Source: Stephanodiscus triporus (lineage: Eukaryota > Bacillariophyta > Thalassiosirophyceae > Thalassiosirales > Thalassiosiraceae). From it: a stretch of DNA of 21,252 nucleotides. A program made the translations under genes and the position numbers. Positions within the stretch are counted from its first letter, which is position 1, and the number at the start of each line of letters is the position of its first letter. Below, piece by piece: positions 8,973-17,785 of this stretch. The DNA is taken from the NCBI GenBank assembly GCA_036939755.1, contig JALLAZ010000195.1, forward strand, positions 1 through 21,252, given 5' to 3'. The notes beneath the pieces were generated by a model. It was given only the letters and a program-made list of their open reading frames with translations, ran no database searches and was not told where the DNA came from.

Positions 8973-10540
8973 TGTATACTGAGATGAGATGGGAGGTATT
9001 CATGATCATCAGATGCAGGGAATGATACGTCCACCGTTCGGAGCTATTGTCGTCGCCTCCCCTCCACGAGGCCGTTGTACGGAATGGACGTAGGCAAAAC
9101 TGCAACAATATGAAGCGCCAGAGAATCTCAATCTTCATGAGGGGATGCAAAACATTGATACGGGTGCTAGGGGGACGGGATTGATCGCGCCAAATATCAT
9201 ATTCCAAAAATAAAAACAGTTCATCCTTGGAGGGTTCCAGCGCTGAATTCTTTGTCGAGGTGGGCGGTGCATGAGAAGACTCTTCACGACATTCTGGTCA
9301 TCAGGCCGTGACGACTGAATGACATTACAGAAGTGGTGGCACCCAACTCCTAGATTTGCACATTGATCATTGAAGATGCTGTTCTCATTTTCCGATTGGT
9401 AGCAATGGTGGTATTGGTTCGATTGAGTCTAGTGCATTTGATGCGTTGAATCGACCAATGCCACTAATATCCGGTGCCGACGGATTCATGCAGAGACATC
9501 GCAGGTGGGACCTTGAGAGGAGTCGATGGCAGGGGTATAGTAGAGAGAGCAGGGACGAAGGAGGTAGTAACACTGGCAACTCGAATGGGATGGAACACAG
9601 CAAGGCAGGCTTACAAAAGACTGACAAGAGAGGAGAGAACTGGGAAGCATGATGAAAGGCTTGATCGATATGATCGAATGATTGAAAGAGAATAATGTAA
9701 AATTAGAGCTTCTCCTCCCCCCGATTATGTGTTATCTATTTTAGAGTCCTACAAATGTTGCAAATCTTGAGTAAGCACCAGTGTGTGTGTGTCTTGAAAG
9801 AAGATGAAAGGTGATGTCTCGGTCGATTACTCGATGTTGTGGAGTACCAGGCAAGTGGTCTCGCAAATGAAACATACATGTGTGAGTGACAGTAGCAATA
9901 ATAATAATGAAGCACACACTAAGTCAAATATTACGTACCAGTTGCATCATCTTCAACAGAAACAGTAGAAGGCCGACCAGAAGCATCATAGTAAGGTGCA
10001 CATCTCCATGGGAATGTAGGGACAATCTCCGTGGGGATGAAGGGACATATTGAATTTTAATTCAATGGCAAGCTAGTGGCTGCACACCTACATCCACGAG
10101 GAATGAGCAGGTGTTGAACATCACCGTAATGTCTGAGGTTACTTGAGCTTTGTAGATAGCAATTGAATAGCAAGTGATTCAGTAGAGATTCCTATCCTCA
10201 CAAAGTGAAGATGAGGGCAATAGTTAAAGAGTTTGTCATCTCTGGATTTGGTGTCGGACCATAACATCCATGCCCAACGTAGACAGCATCATACGTGTCC
10301 AATGATTGACCCCTGCAATCAGTCCCTGTGATCATCCATCTAGAGCGCCTGACCAAGCAGGCCTACCTTCCATCTTGACAATCTTGACCTTGACACACAC
10401 TGTACTTCTGCTCATGACCGCAGATCCCCACCCTCTGACAGACAATGCCCGACATCTCCTTGTTGCCATCAACGCCACCCCCTCCATCTCATTGCTGCCA
10501 TCAATGCCACCCTCACTACTGCTCCAACTCCCAACTCTAG
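8973..10540. other. Gene-poor region; one weak open frame and a small tandem repeat
   Basis: I find no recognisable gene here. Two overlapping plus-strand frames at 9446-9652 and 9474-9695 are open over the same stretch. The second reads VDGRGIVERAGTKEVVTLA then MGWNTARQAYKRLTREER, which looks helix-like, but no family is evident. A GT microsatellite lies at 9780-9791. A palindrome ATTGAATT-TT-AATTCAAT lies near 10050. A 23-base tandem pair lies at 10002-10047. Confidence 0.35.
10002..10047. repeat. Two tandem 23-base units
   Basis: The unit at 10002-10024 (ATCTCCATGGGAATGTAGGG then ACA) is followed directly by a copy at 10025-10047 with three mismatches. No function is evident. It may be a minisatellite seed or the remains of a coding repeat. 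Confidence 0.6.
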
Positions 10541-11101
10541 TCAAGTCCACCCAATAGCGGCCATCGAGACTTGACTCCAGCTCCTTGCGAAGCCGTCTGC
10601 CTCTTGTGCTTGTCTCATGTGGAGATACACTTCCCTTGCTGCTCCAGGAATGGAGAGAGTAGGGGTCATTTCAAATGAGAGCAAGGATTTGTCCTCATCC
10701 AGTGAGCTAATGTGCTTGACAGAGTTTGTGCTGGCTGGCAGTATTGTCTCAAGTGTTGTCTCAAGTCCAGCAAACAATTGAGCAGCAGATGCTTCAACTA
10801 AAGCAATATGACTCTGCTTGGTTCTTGGATGTTCCAACTTAATCTCCTTGCTTGTGCTCACCAAATGATGACACTTTGAGATGTGCTTGATAGATTTTGT
10901 GCTGACTGGCAGTATTGCCTTGTCATCAATGTCCATTGGATCTTCTACCCATTGCAGTGGGGTGGTGGGAGGAGCTCTACCAGGAGGATCATCGCTCGGG
11001 AAGGCTGACAAGCAGTCAATTGCCAGTAAACCCATATTCACAAGCTTTTCATACCTCCTGAATATGATCAATGGCTTCATTCCAGAATTGTGCCACATCA
11101 T
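10541..11101 (-). CDS. Unrecognised open frame of 186 codons with an internal duplication
   Basis: The frame encodes a protein of mixed character with an acidic/Pro-rich part (FPSDDPPGRAPPTTPLQWVE, then DPMDIDDK). Two similar blocks, ILPVSTKSIKHIS and ILPASTNSVKHIS, lie exactly 57 codons apart. At DNA level this is 10710-10746 against 10881-10917 with 34 of 37 bases equal. Just upstream on the same strand, another frame is open for 59 codons (11228-11052) and reads GPPTTDDVAQFWNEAIDHIQ before ending in GAG-GTATGA, which could be a donor site or a frameshift into this frame. This suggests a longer broken gene or a spliced one. The layout could fit a transposon relic, but I see no polymerase, integrase or terminal repeat. 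I have no functional assignment. Confidence 0.3.
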   Translation of the reverse strand: MMWHNSGMKPLIIFRRYEKLVNMGLLAIDCLSAFPSDDPPGRAPPTTPLQWVEDPMDIDDKAILPVSTKSIKHISKCHHLVSTSKEIKLEHPRTKQSHIALVEASAAQLFAGLETTLETILPASTNSVKHISSLDEDKSLLSFEMTPTLSIPGAAREVYLHMRQAQEADGFARSWSQVSMAAIGWT

Positions 11102-11245
11102 CAGTAGTAGGGGGTCCAGAATTAAAATTTGTATCTAGCAAAAAAGTTTCCCCCCTTTTTTCCAACTTTTGGTCTGACCGCCGTACTGAAAAATTCTCTC
11201 TTTCCCAGCCCTGGCGTTGGGTGACAAATCACCACTTTAGCTAGA

Positions 11246-11581
11246 GTGTGCAAGCACAGTAAAATGAGGGACAAGTGCCTATTATTTAACTCCATATTTT
11301 TTCATGCCTCAGCCATCAACCTCCTTCCCCCGCCCCCAGAAGAGTCCAAGATAAGAATCCAAGCTAAGAATCTAAGCCAGCAAAGAGCCAAGAGCCAAGA
11401 GTCAAAAGTCAAGATCAAGATCAAGTTAAGAGCCCAAGCCAAGAACCAAGATCAAGCACATCAAGCCAAGACCTCCTTATCTACCTCCTCCTTCTCCTCC
11501 TCCCTCCCACCCATGCCCAACCTCCTCTCCCTCTCCCCCCCCGGATGCCTCATCCAGATCCTCCTAACCCACTTACCGTGA
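11246..11581 (+). other. Low-complexity AAG/CAAG-rich stretch ending in an F-box-like peptide
   Basis: From about 11338 to 11470 the sequence is a degenerate repeat of AAGCCAAGAGTC-like units, giving a Lys/Gln/Ala/Ser-rich translation that is probably not a real domain. From the ATG at 11513 the frame reads LLSLSPPGCLIQILLTHLP, close to the start of an F-box helix, then ends with TGA at 11579-11581. A GT overlaps this point (ACC|GTGATG), but the nearest good acceptor is only about 30 bases away. This could be a fragment of an F-box gene or coincidence. Confidence 0.2.
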
Positions 11582-12576
11582 TGTTTGTACTATCTCCTCC
11601 TCCCCTTAGGTGATAGATGGCCTCAAAGTAAGTCATGTCAAGTGTTGTTGTCTGTCTTGTCATTTGTTTGTTTGTTTGTCAAATCACACTAGGAGGGAAG
11701 CAACCTCTTTAAACAAGAGCTTAGGCTTAGAGGGCGGCTCCTCTTTAATACTGCTCTTCTCTACATTGGCTTGTGGGATCCTCTGTTAAATCACTCGAAT
11801 CTGCTTGCCAACTACTAAAGGTTCCAGTAACCTCCCAAAGCTTGGGGCTGTGTGACACCTGTGCTTATTCGCAGCGTGGACCTCCCAAAGTTTTGTTTCA
11901 GATGGAAATTCATTAAGTCCCCAAGCTCATGTGGAGTTGTGTCCAGTCATTGCTTCTGTTGGGCTCGGCGGAAATGCGGTTGTAATGGAATAGCTCTGGG
12001 TTTTTCAGGGGGACGAGCCCTTTCCCTAATAAATAGGAGTACTAGTTAACTCTCATTCTACATCCACTATGTCTTTTTACCTCCATATTATTGACTTGGC
12101 ATAGTGATCAATGGTGATTCTTTTCCGAGATATTCGAGTCAGTAATGTATCCGGCGCAGCATGCAGCTCAACTCCAAACTGAAATATTCTTTCTAGCAAC
12201 CCCTCAGATTCATTTTTGCTGTTGACGATTTCTTGACCTGAGCATGGTCTCACTCCATGAGAGGAATCGGACTCCCCTCTAGACTGAAAGTATTTATCGC
12301 TATCAGTTTGTCACTAACATATTAAGAACAATCACACGATGATAGAGCGAGCACTATCAAATGCATATAATATTATATTTATTATGGTAGTCTACCAAGC
12401 GGGCCACGGTGAAATGCACAAATCAGTACACACACCCCAACCCAGTAGAATAGAGCGTTGTTGTCAACCCCATTTTTCATACAGTAAACCAAATAATAAT
12501 GATCTTATATCCAACTTCAATATGCAACCGAGAGAGAGAAGAGTGGGGAGGGGGGTCGCGGTAAGAAGGAAAATCT
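11582..12576. other. Intergenic region, nothing identified
   Basis: About 1 kb with no supported gene. It includes a run of TTTG repeats near 11660-11677 and an A/T-rich patch at 12355-12385. The right end should contain the 3' end of the HMG-box gene. I looked for terminal repeats flanking 10.5-12.1 kb and saw none. Confidence 0.4.
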
Positions 12577-13000
12577 CTACTTCTTGTACGCGGCCTTCTG
12601 CTCCTCGGAGAGCGCACGCCAGCGTGCGCCGAGTTCCTTGCCGACCTCGCCGAAGGTCAGCTCGGGTTTTTCCCCAATTACCTTCTGGCGCATCTCTTTG
12701 GCGAAGAGCATGTATCCCGTGACCTTCTTCTTGCCGCTGCCGCCCTTCCATTGGGTGAAAAACCATGGTGAGGTAAAGAGAGAGAGACGAGAATGAGGGA
12801 GTTTATGAAGTGTATGTGACGTGAGATAGAGGTCATTGGCACGAAGAGACGACGACGGACACCGCCACCCAGGCAGCCACCGAAAAAGCATGCGCGACAC
12901 TGCAGGCAAAAAGAGGATGCCACCACGAACGAGTTAAGCCAACATATCCTACCTTGGCGGCGGCTTTCTTAGGTGCGCTCTTCTTCTTGGTTTCAGTCAT
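12577..13000 (-). CDS. Small HMG-box (HMGB/NHP6-like) chromatin protein, two exons
   Basis: Exon 1 is 13000-12953 and exon 2 is 12744-12577; the intron 12952-12745 has donor AAG|GTAGGA and acceptor GGAAG|GGC in phase 0. The spliced protein has 71 residues. A basic tail MTETKKKSAPKKAAAK precedes the HMG box, which shows the expected helix 1 core (GYMLFAKEMRQKV), turn (EKPELTFGEVGKELG) and helix 2 (RWRALSEEQKAAYKK). HMGB proteins bind and bend DNA without sequence preference in the nucleus. Oddly, the protein stops right after AAYKK, so most of helix 3 and any acidic tail of a full ~70-residue box are missing. No downstream exon with a suitable donor is seen, so the short form seems real, unless a base error made the TAG. 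Confidence 0.85.
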
Positions 13001-13450
13001 ATTGGTAGAGCTCTGAGGAGGGTTTGATGAGCCGTTGAAGGAGAGGAGAAAGGGGATCTTATCTTCGACGACGATAGAGATGGAAATAATTATTGTTGTC
13101 GATTATTTACCAGCTTTTGCAGCAGATGCTCTTTTCTGGAATCGTGGGAGGCAACACTAGGTACTCGAATGATTTGTTCACAGTCTTGTCGAGGAGGGGG
13201 GGGGAAGAAAGGCTTTTTTTGTTTATAGAGAGCAATCGTACTGGAGAAAGAGATGAACTTCACAAGGAATCATAAATCGTTTCTCTTGATGATTGTACGT
13301 TTCGTCCCTGGATCTTTCTTCTTTGGTCTTCTTTTGTTGCTCTTTTTTTTTTGGCTTTACCACGTGGAGCTTGGATATTCTCTTGGGCGGTACTAATTAT
13401 TAGAGTACCTACCTAGTACTTCGAGTACTAATTTTAGTATGGTACTCGGA

Positions 13451-13571
13451 AAAACTTGAATCTTGATGACCTGTACCCGCCCTACGTAACTTTTACAGTT
13501 ACGTAGGGCAGGACCTGCACCTACGTACCTGTAAGTTACGTAGGGCGGGTTACACGTCGAGATTCAAGTTT
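13451..13571. repeat. Long imperfect inverted repeat with three copies of a 13-base core
   Basis: The left arm 13451-13497 is an imperfect reverse complement of the right arm 13530-13571; both include AACTTGAATC outermost and CCCGCCCTACGTAACTT inside. The core AGTTACGTAGGGC occurs at 13497-13509 and 13534-13546, and its exact complement at 13479-13491. The 121-base unit could fold into a long hairpin with an inner one. It may be a fold-back/MITE-type element or a structured regulatory site. No target-site duplication was confirmed. Confidence 0.75.
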
Positions 13572-13635
13572 GAGTGATTACCACCCCCAAATTGGGGGCA
13601 AATTAACCGAGACGCCTGGTGGACTAACTGACACA

Positions 13636-13691
13636 GTTTGCAAGGACAACCTAGTTTAATGTGTGAACTAGGTACCATAGTCCTTGCAAAC
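13636..13691. repeat. Nested perfect hairpin (12-base outer arms, 8-base inner arms)
   Basis: Outer arms GTTTGCAAGGAC (13636-13647) and GTCCTTGCAAAC (13680-13691) are exact complements. Inner arms ACCTAGTT (13649-13656) and AACTAGGT (13666-13673) are also exact complements around TAATGTGTG. There is a short one-sided bulge (ACCATA) between the inner and outer right arms. It could be a small mobile-element relic or a structured RNA. No T run follows. Confidence 0.8.
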
Positions 13692-14098
13692 ATAAATATA
13701 AGCTCAAGGACATGACAAACGGACACGGGCTTGTTTACCCAGAGACGAGGACAGATGTTAGGAGATATCCAGGGGAATATTATTTGTGATGAACAATGTC
13801 CTGAGTTAAAGGAGCGCCATGATATTTACTCATTCCACCCTTTCCTAGTTCATCATGAGGTCGGTAAGCGCAACTTGGAACGTGTGGTTCTTTATTTTTT
13901 ACACTCTAAACGTGAATCGTAGCCGGCGCGGCACCCAGACCCGCCGCTTCTAAAAATACTAAAAAACTTCGATCTTTTCCGTTCCCCATCATCCATCCAC
14001 GGTTCGAATATGTTCCGTCCATTTTTGATCACCATCACCCCCCCCCAATGCGCTCCAACCCATCCACCTTGGTCGAATATTTCGTCCCGAATATCATT

Positions 14099-14626
14099 TC
14101 ATTTGACCTCCAACCCCTTCTCCTGCAGGCTCTTCAGCCGTGGCATCGGCGGGACCTTCCCCACGCAAGCCTTGATCCGCGATCCGCCGACGCTCACCGT
14201 GCACGATCCGCAATCTCCCCTGGGAGAGGATTTATATTCCGAAGGAAGAGGTTTGGGTGGAGATGAGAGAGAGAGAGAGAGAGTGAGGTCGGCCGGGTAC
14301 GTTAGTACTGTATGGAGAAAAAAATGGAAACACGGAAAATCTCCCCAAACTCACACTTTGCACGAATACTTCGGTTTCACCCCGAGCTTCTCGCATGCGG
14401 TCTTCAACGGCGTACCCTCCGGCAGATCGATCTTCTTCCCCTTCGACGTCAGTACCGTCATGCGCAGTAGGGAGGAGGAGGAGGATGAGGAGCTCCCGGT
14501 CGTCGAACGGATGAGGACGGCATCGCTGATGATGACGGACGACGACGGATGGTGGAGGAGGAATGCGCTAACCGATCCGACGAGCGCGGATAACAGGATG
14601 GCGGACAGTAACGAAAAAATGGACAT
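14099..14626 (-). CDS. Plastid-targeted 2Fe-2S ferredoxin-like protein, two exons
   Basis: Exon 1 is 14626-14355 and exon 2 is 14219-14099. The 135-base intron (donor AAAGT|GTGAGT, acceptor CCCAG|GGG) splits the Val codon after YSCK in phase 2, yielding 130 residues. Unspliced, the frame stops straight after the first ligand Cys. Residues 1-21 are a signal peptide ending VSA followed by Phe22 (AFLL), the diatom motif for import into complex plastids, then a Ser-rich transit region. The domain (56-130) has MTVLTSKGKKIDLPEG, then Cys at 89, 94, 97 and 109, in the pattern C-x4-C-x2-C-x11-C within SCKVGDCGSCTVSVGG and KACVGKVP. This should bind a 2Fe-2S cluster for plastid electron transfer. The gap to the last Cys is much shorter than the roughly 29 residues of photosynthetic ferredoxin, so it is a ferredoxin-like side branch and not PetF. 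It is divergent from the protease pseudogene. Confidence 0.9.
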
Positions 14627-14973
14627 TTGCTTTCGGGTAGAAAATGTATCGGCTGCTGCCCCGTTTTGCGCCTCGGTCCGCCGGATGGTCTGTGCTGTGC
14701 GGCGAGCGGTGTGTGATGCGGCTGCGCTGTTCCTTCGCGTCTTCGCCCTCCTTGTGTGTTTTGTTCGTTTGATGTGTGTGTTTGGTTTGGTGTCTTCGTC
14801 TGAAAACGGTAGGAGATATTTTGATGATGCTGACGCGTCAGTCAGCGAGTTCCCCGTGCCCCCACCTCCCGTTTTGGGAGTCCCGAATGGCTTGGGGGAG
14901 AGAGAGATACATATCTGAAAATGATGCTCAAGAGAAGATATGAATCCATTTCGACTCAGTTCCTCCGTTAATC
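14627..14973. promoter_or_regulatory. Divergent promoter region between ferredoxin-like gene and protease pseudogene
   Basis: About 350 bases between the ferredoxin start at 14626 and the ATG at 14974 that may open the protease pseudogene. It is T/G-rich on the plus strand (TGTGTGTTTGGTTTGGTG-type sequence near 14773-14793) and contains GACGCGTCAGTC near 14831-14842. No clear TATA box or other known element is seen. A long plus-strand open frame across 14010-14918 is only the shadow of the ferredoxin gene. Confidence 0.35.
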
Positions 14974-15043
14974 ATGGGAAATTGCCGCTCCGGTGATTCA
15001 ACTACACAATCCTCCACCGCCGTCCCCCCCGATTCCCACCGCC

Positions 15044-15045
<2 letters not shown>

Positions 15046-15076
<31 letters not shown>
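15046..15076 (+). repeat. (GAC)n trinucleotide microsatellite
   Basis: About ten consecutive GAC/ACG triplets. In the frame from the ATG at 14974 they would encode a poly-Asp run; the frame ends soon after at TGA 15087-15089. Confidence 0.85.
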
Positions 15077-15077
<1 letters not shown>

Positions 15078-15582
15078 CCGCCCGCCGTGAACGATACTCC
15101 GACCAAATAATATCCCCACATCCCCCAAATGGAGGATCGGGAGGACGATTGCCGTCCGGAGCCTTGGACGCGCCTTGGCGACATGGTCGTCCGCGGCAGC
15201 CTGACGGAATCCCACGACCACCCCGCGTCGAGCACAAAGGGCATCGACGTACGATCGCGTGCACTGCCTCGTCCCATCCAGGGCATGCGAGGAGGACCCT
15301 CCCCGTCTTCGGCGGGGAGAGGTCGGACTATGGCGAAATCTCGGCAAACTCACGCGCCTCGCGAACGCGAGTCCCGCAGTGCCCGTCGTACGCCGTACCA
15401 TACCTCCCTCGCCGATTACTTCCTCCGGTAAACGATTATCGGTCGGAGATCGATCGGGATAACTCCCCGGGCACGGGGGAGGGGGGGAACTCGTGTCGGG
15501 TTACGCGGATTTGATTGATCAGGCACCTTTGGCTGGGGGAACGATCCGAGTTATTTGCCGACTAGGTTCAAGTCCGACTTGG

Positions 15583-16236
15583 GTGAGTTTTAGTTAGCGA
15601 GGTCCGTTCGTTCTTTCTTTTCTACCTCTAGAGAATTTTGGTGGTTTTGTTGTACCATCTACATCGACCATGATGTAGGGGTGGGGGTGGGAGTGGGGGT
15701 GGGGGGGTGGGGGGGGGAGAACGGGGGGAGAGAAATTTGGAGGGGAGGGTCGGTATCTAGGTGGAAGGCTGGAGGAGGGAGAACGATATCAGGGACAATT
15801 AGCCTGCCTTCCTTTTTTGCCCGAAGTGCAAAACAAAAATATGCTCCACAAAAAGCATATAACCCCCGTGGGAGCTAGGTTGACACCCCTGAATAGGAAT
15901 GCAAGTTCCTGAACAGAAATGCGATGCCGGAGTCTTTCCGCGTCCGCGATTTTGTCTGGGAACGATTTTCACGCCGATTTTTTTTATCCGCTCCCATGCA
16001 GGACGTCTGGCGCACTACAATCCAGCAATGGCGTTGTATATTTTTCCAATCGTCTAGATGTCTCGGGGAAAACCCGGATAACTTCGTGATACATCATAAT
16101 TTTTTTCTTGGGAGGCACGATTGGAGTTCATGTTTTTCATCGTTCGGACTCAAACCTCCTTCCTCCCTTCCCTTTTTCCCCTTTGTTATCCGCACTTTAC
16201 TCACCCATCGGTCGATATTCGATTTCCCCGATCAAG
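15583..16236 (+). other. Intron retained in the USP pseudogene
   Basis: The donor GTGAGT at 15583-15588 follows FKSDL, and the acceptor ATCAAG ends at 16236 before the codon remainder TA-CGG, giving phase 1 and a good family match across the join. The intron holds a G-rich tract (15675-15730) and T-rich stretches. Keeping the splice sites argues that the copy arose by DNA duplication or in-place decay and not by retrotransposition. Confidence 0.65.
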
Positions 16237-17308
16237 TACGGTTCGCTCCGCATTTCGAGGGTTACGAACAACACGACGCGCACGAGCTCCTCGCTTACCT
16301 ACTCGACGGGATGCACGAGGATATCAATCGCGTGAGGGTCCGTCCGCCATACGACCCGGACGACGACGAGGAGTGCAACGGAACGAACGACTAATTGGAC
16401 GCCATATCGGCGTGATCGCGGTACCTCGCGCGGAATTAGAGCATCATAGTTGACTTGTTCCAGGGACAGTTGCGGAACACGATGACCTGTCGGAACCAAA
16501 TACGATCGTCGTCGAAGATGACGACGACGACGATGACGGGGAGCACTACTGCGGGCACGTCAGCGTGAAATTCGATCCCTTCATGTATCTGCCCCTCCCC
16601 ATATCCAACGAATGCGACACTCTCGATGACTGCCTCGATCTGTTCTGCGCCGAGGATTTCCTGACGGGGGAAGAGCGATGGTACTGTCCAAAGTGCAGAG
16701 TGCGCGTTGACGCCACCAAGAAGATCAACCTTTTCATGCTGCCGCCGATACTCATCGTCCACCTGAAGCGTTCCGAATTCTGTTCGACATCATGCCAATG
16801 GACGAAGATTGACAGGGTGGCGCGCTATCCGCTGAGCGATTGGAACCTGTCCGCATCCATGACAAGAAGCGGAGGGGAGGGACGGAGTTCCACCCGTGGC
16901 GATGACGACGATGATGGGGTGTACCCCCTATTTGACCTGTACGCGATATCAAACCACGTGGGCAACGTGGGTCACGGGCATTACACATCGCACGCAAGGA
17001 ATCGATTTGACGGAGCTTGGTACAACTTCAACGATGGGCGGTGCGATAGGATAATCAACGACCCGACAATGAGGAGAGAGGGGCGACGATCCGGAGAACG
17101 AGGATGCGGAGGATCTTCATCGTCCTCGTCGGCGGCGGCGTACTGTCTATTCTACAATCGCATCGAGAGGGTACCGGGGGCAAATGGCAAGGATGGCGTT
17201 CATATGAAGACGATAGTACGGAGGCAGAGCGTATCACGGCCCAAGTTGTGGCCGCACTTACAGAGGTCGAAGGCGGCAGAATGGGCTTCACTTCGGGTCG
17301 GCATCTGA

Positions 17309-17785
17309 ACAAATTGTAGTTGTACAGAGGCTAGGGTTCGTGGCAACGATATGCGCCCCACACAAGACAAATGCTTGATCATTTTGGATGCATGCCACCC
17401 ACCACACCATCGTCTTTCTACATCTTTACTTTCCGCGTACGCTACCTGGCCATAGTCATTTACAGGACGCAAGTGAGTTATTTCAATAGACAATTTAGAA
17501 TCATCTCTACTGTACGATTGATCCGATGTTGCTATGGTGTCCATGAGTGGACGGAGTCGAATGCTTGTGGATAATTCCACACTGTTGGCTTTCAATGGAG
17601 AATGACGTTTCCCCCTATAACTGTTACATAGAACGGGCAAGTCGAACAGTGGGGTTTCTCGCGGAAGCTGTAAATTATTGAGCCGATGACAAGCTGCTAG
17701 AGTATGGAAAATCGAGAGATGATGCCAATGTGGTCGAAGATGTGGGCAACACTAAGTTCAAACATCGCTCAATCTACACAACCTG
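17309..17785. other. Convergent intergenic region, no gene identified
   Basis: It lies between the 3' end of the protease pseudogene and the 3' end of the methyltransferase gene. The open frames here have no recognisable domains. No RNA gene is seen. Confidence 0.4.

Larger units (their letters stand above)
13001..14098. other. Intergenic region with inverted repeats, no supported gene
   Basis: It should hold the HMG-box promoter at the left and the 3' end of the ferredoxin gene at the right. Besides the two hairpin sets listed separately, I see an open frame at 13731-13922 (+) of 63 codons (MFTQRRGQMLGDIQ...) without recognisable similarity, and T-rich tracts near 13341-13352. Confidence 0.4.
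14974..17308 (+). pseudogene. Ubiquitin-specific protease (USP, C19) pseudogene with lost catalytic Cys
   Basis: The pieces of a USP domain appear in order but in changing frames. Cys box: GLWRNLGKLTRLANAS at 15325-15372, where the family has GLxNLGNTCxMNAS; the catalytic Cys position is CGC (Arg) at 15355-15357. Next come QCPSYAVPY (15377-15403), SLADYFLR (15405-15428), NDYRSEIDRDN (from 15431), ELVSGYADLI (15487-15516) and SYLPTRFKSDL (15550-15581). A 654-base intron (donor G|GTGAGT at 15583, acceptor TCAAG at 16236) joins to [20 protein letters not shown] and the [12 protein letters not shown] region. The frame then passes TAA (16392), TGA (16413, at a usual Trp position) and TAG (16437) before SIIVDLFQGQLRNTMTC. 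A last shift leads into the intact frame 16454-17308 with SVKFDPFMYLPLP, WYCPKCRVR, ILIVHLKRSE and the His box GHGHYTSHARN. The start is uncertain; the ATG at 14974 gives MGNCRSG and a poly-Asp run, then a stop. An intact copy would cut ubiquitin from proteins; this one should not. Confidence 0.82.

Noticed and set aside
10300..12100. Possible LTR retrotransposon
   Set aside because: No terminal direct repeats, primer site, reverse transcriptase or integrase motif could be found; only the unknown frame at 10541-11101 remains.
14010..14918. 302-codon plus-strand open frame
   Set aside because: It is the antisense shadow of the ferredoxin-like gene and its intron; the minus strand has the signal peptide, splice sites and Fe-S ligands.
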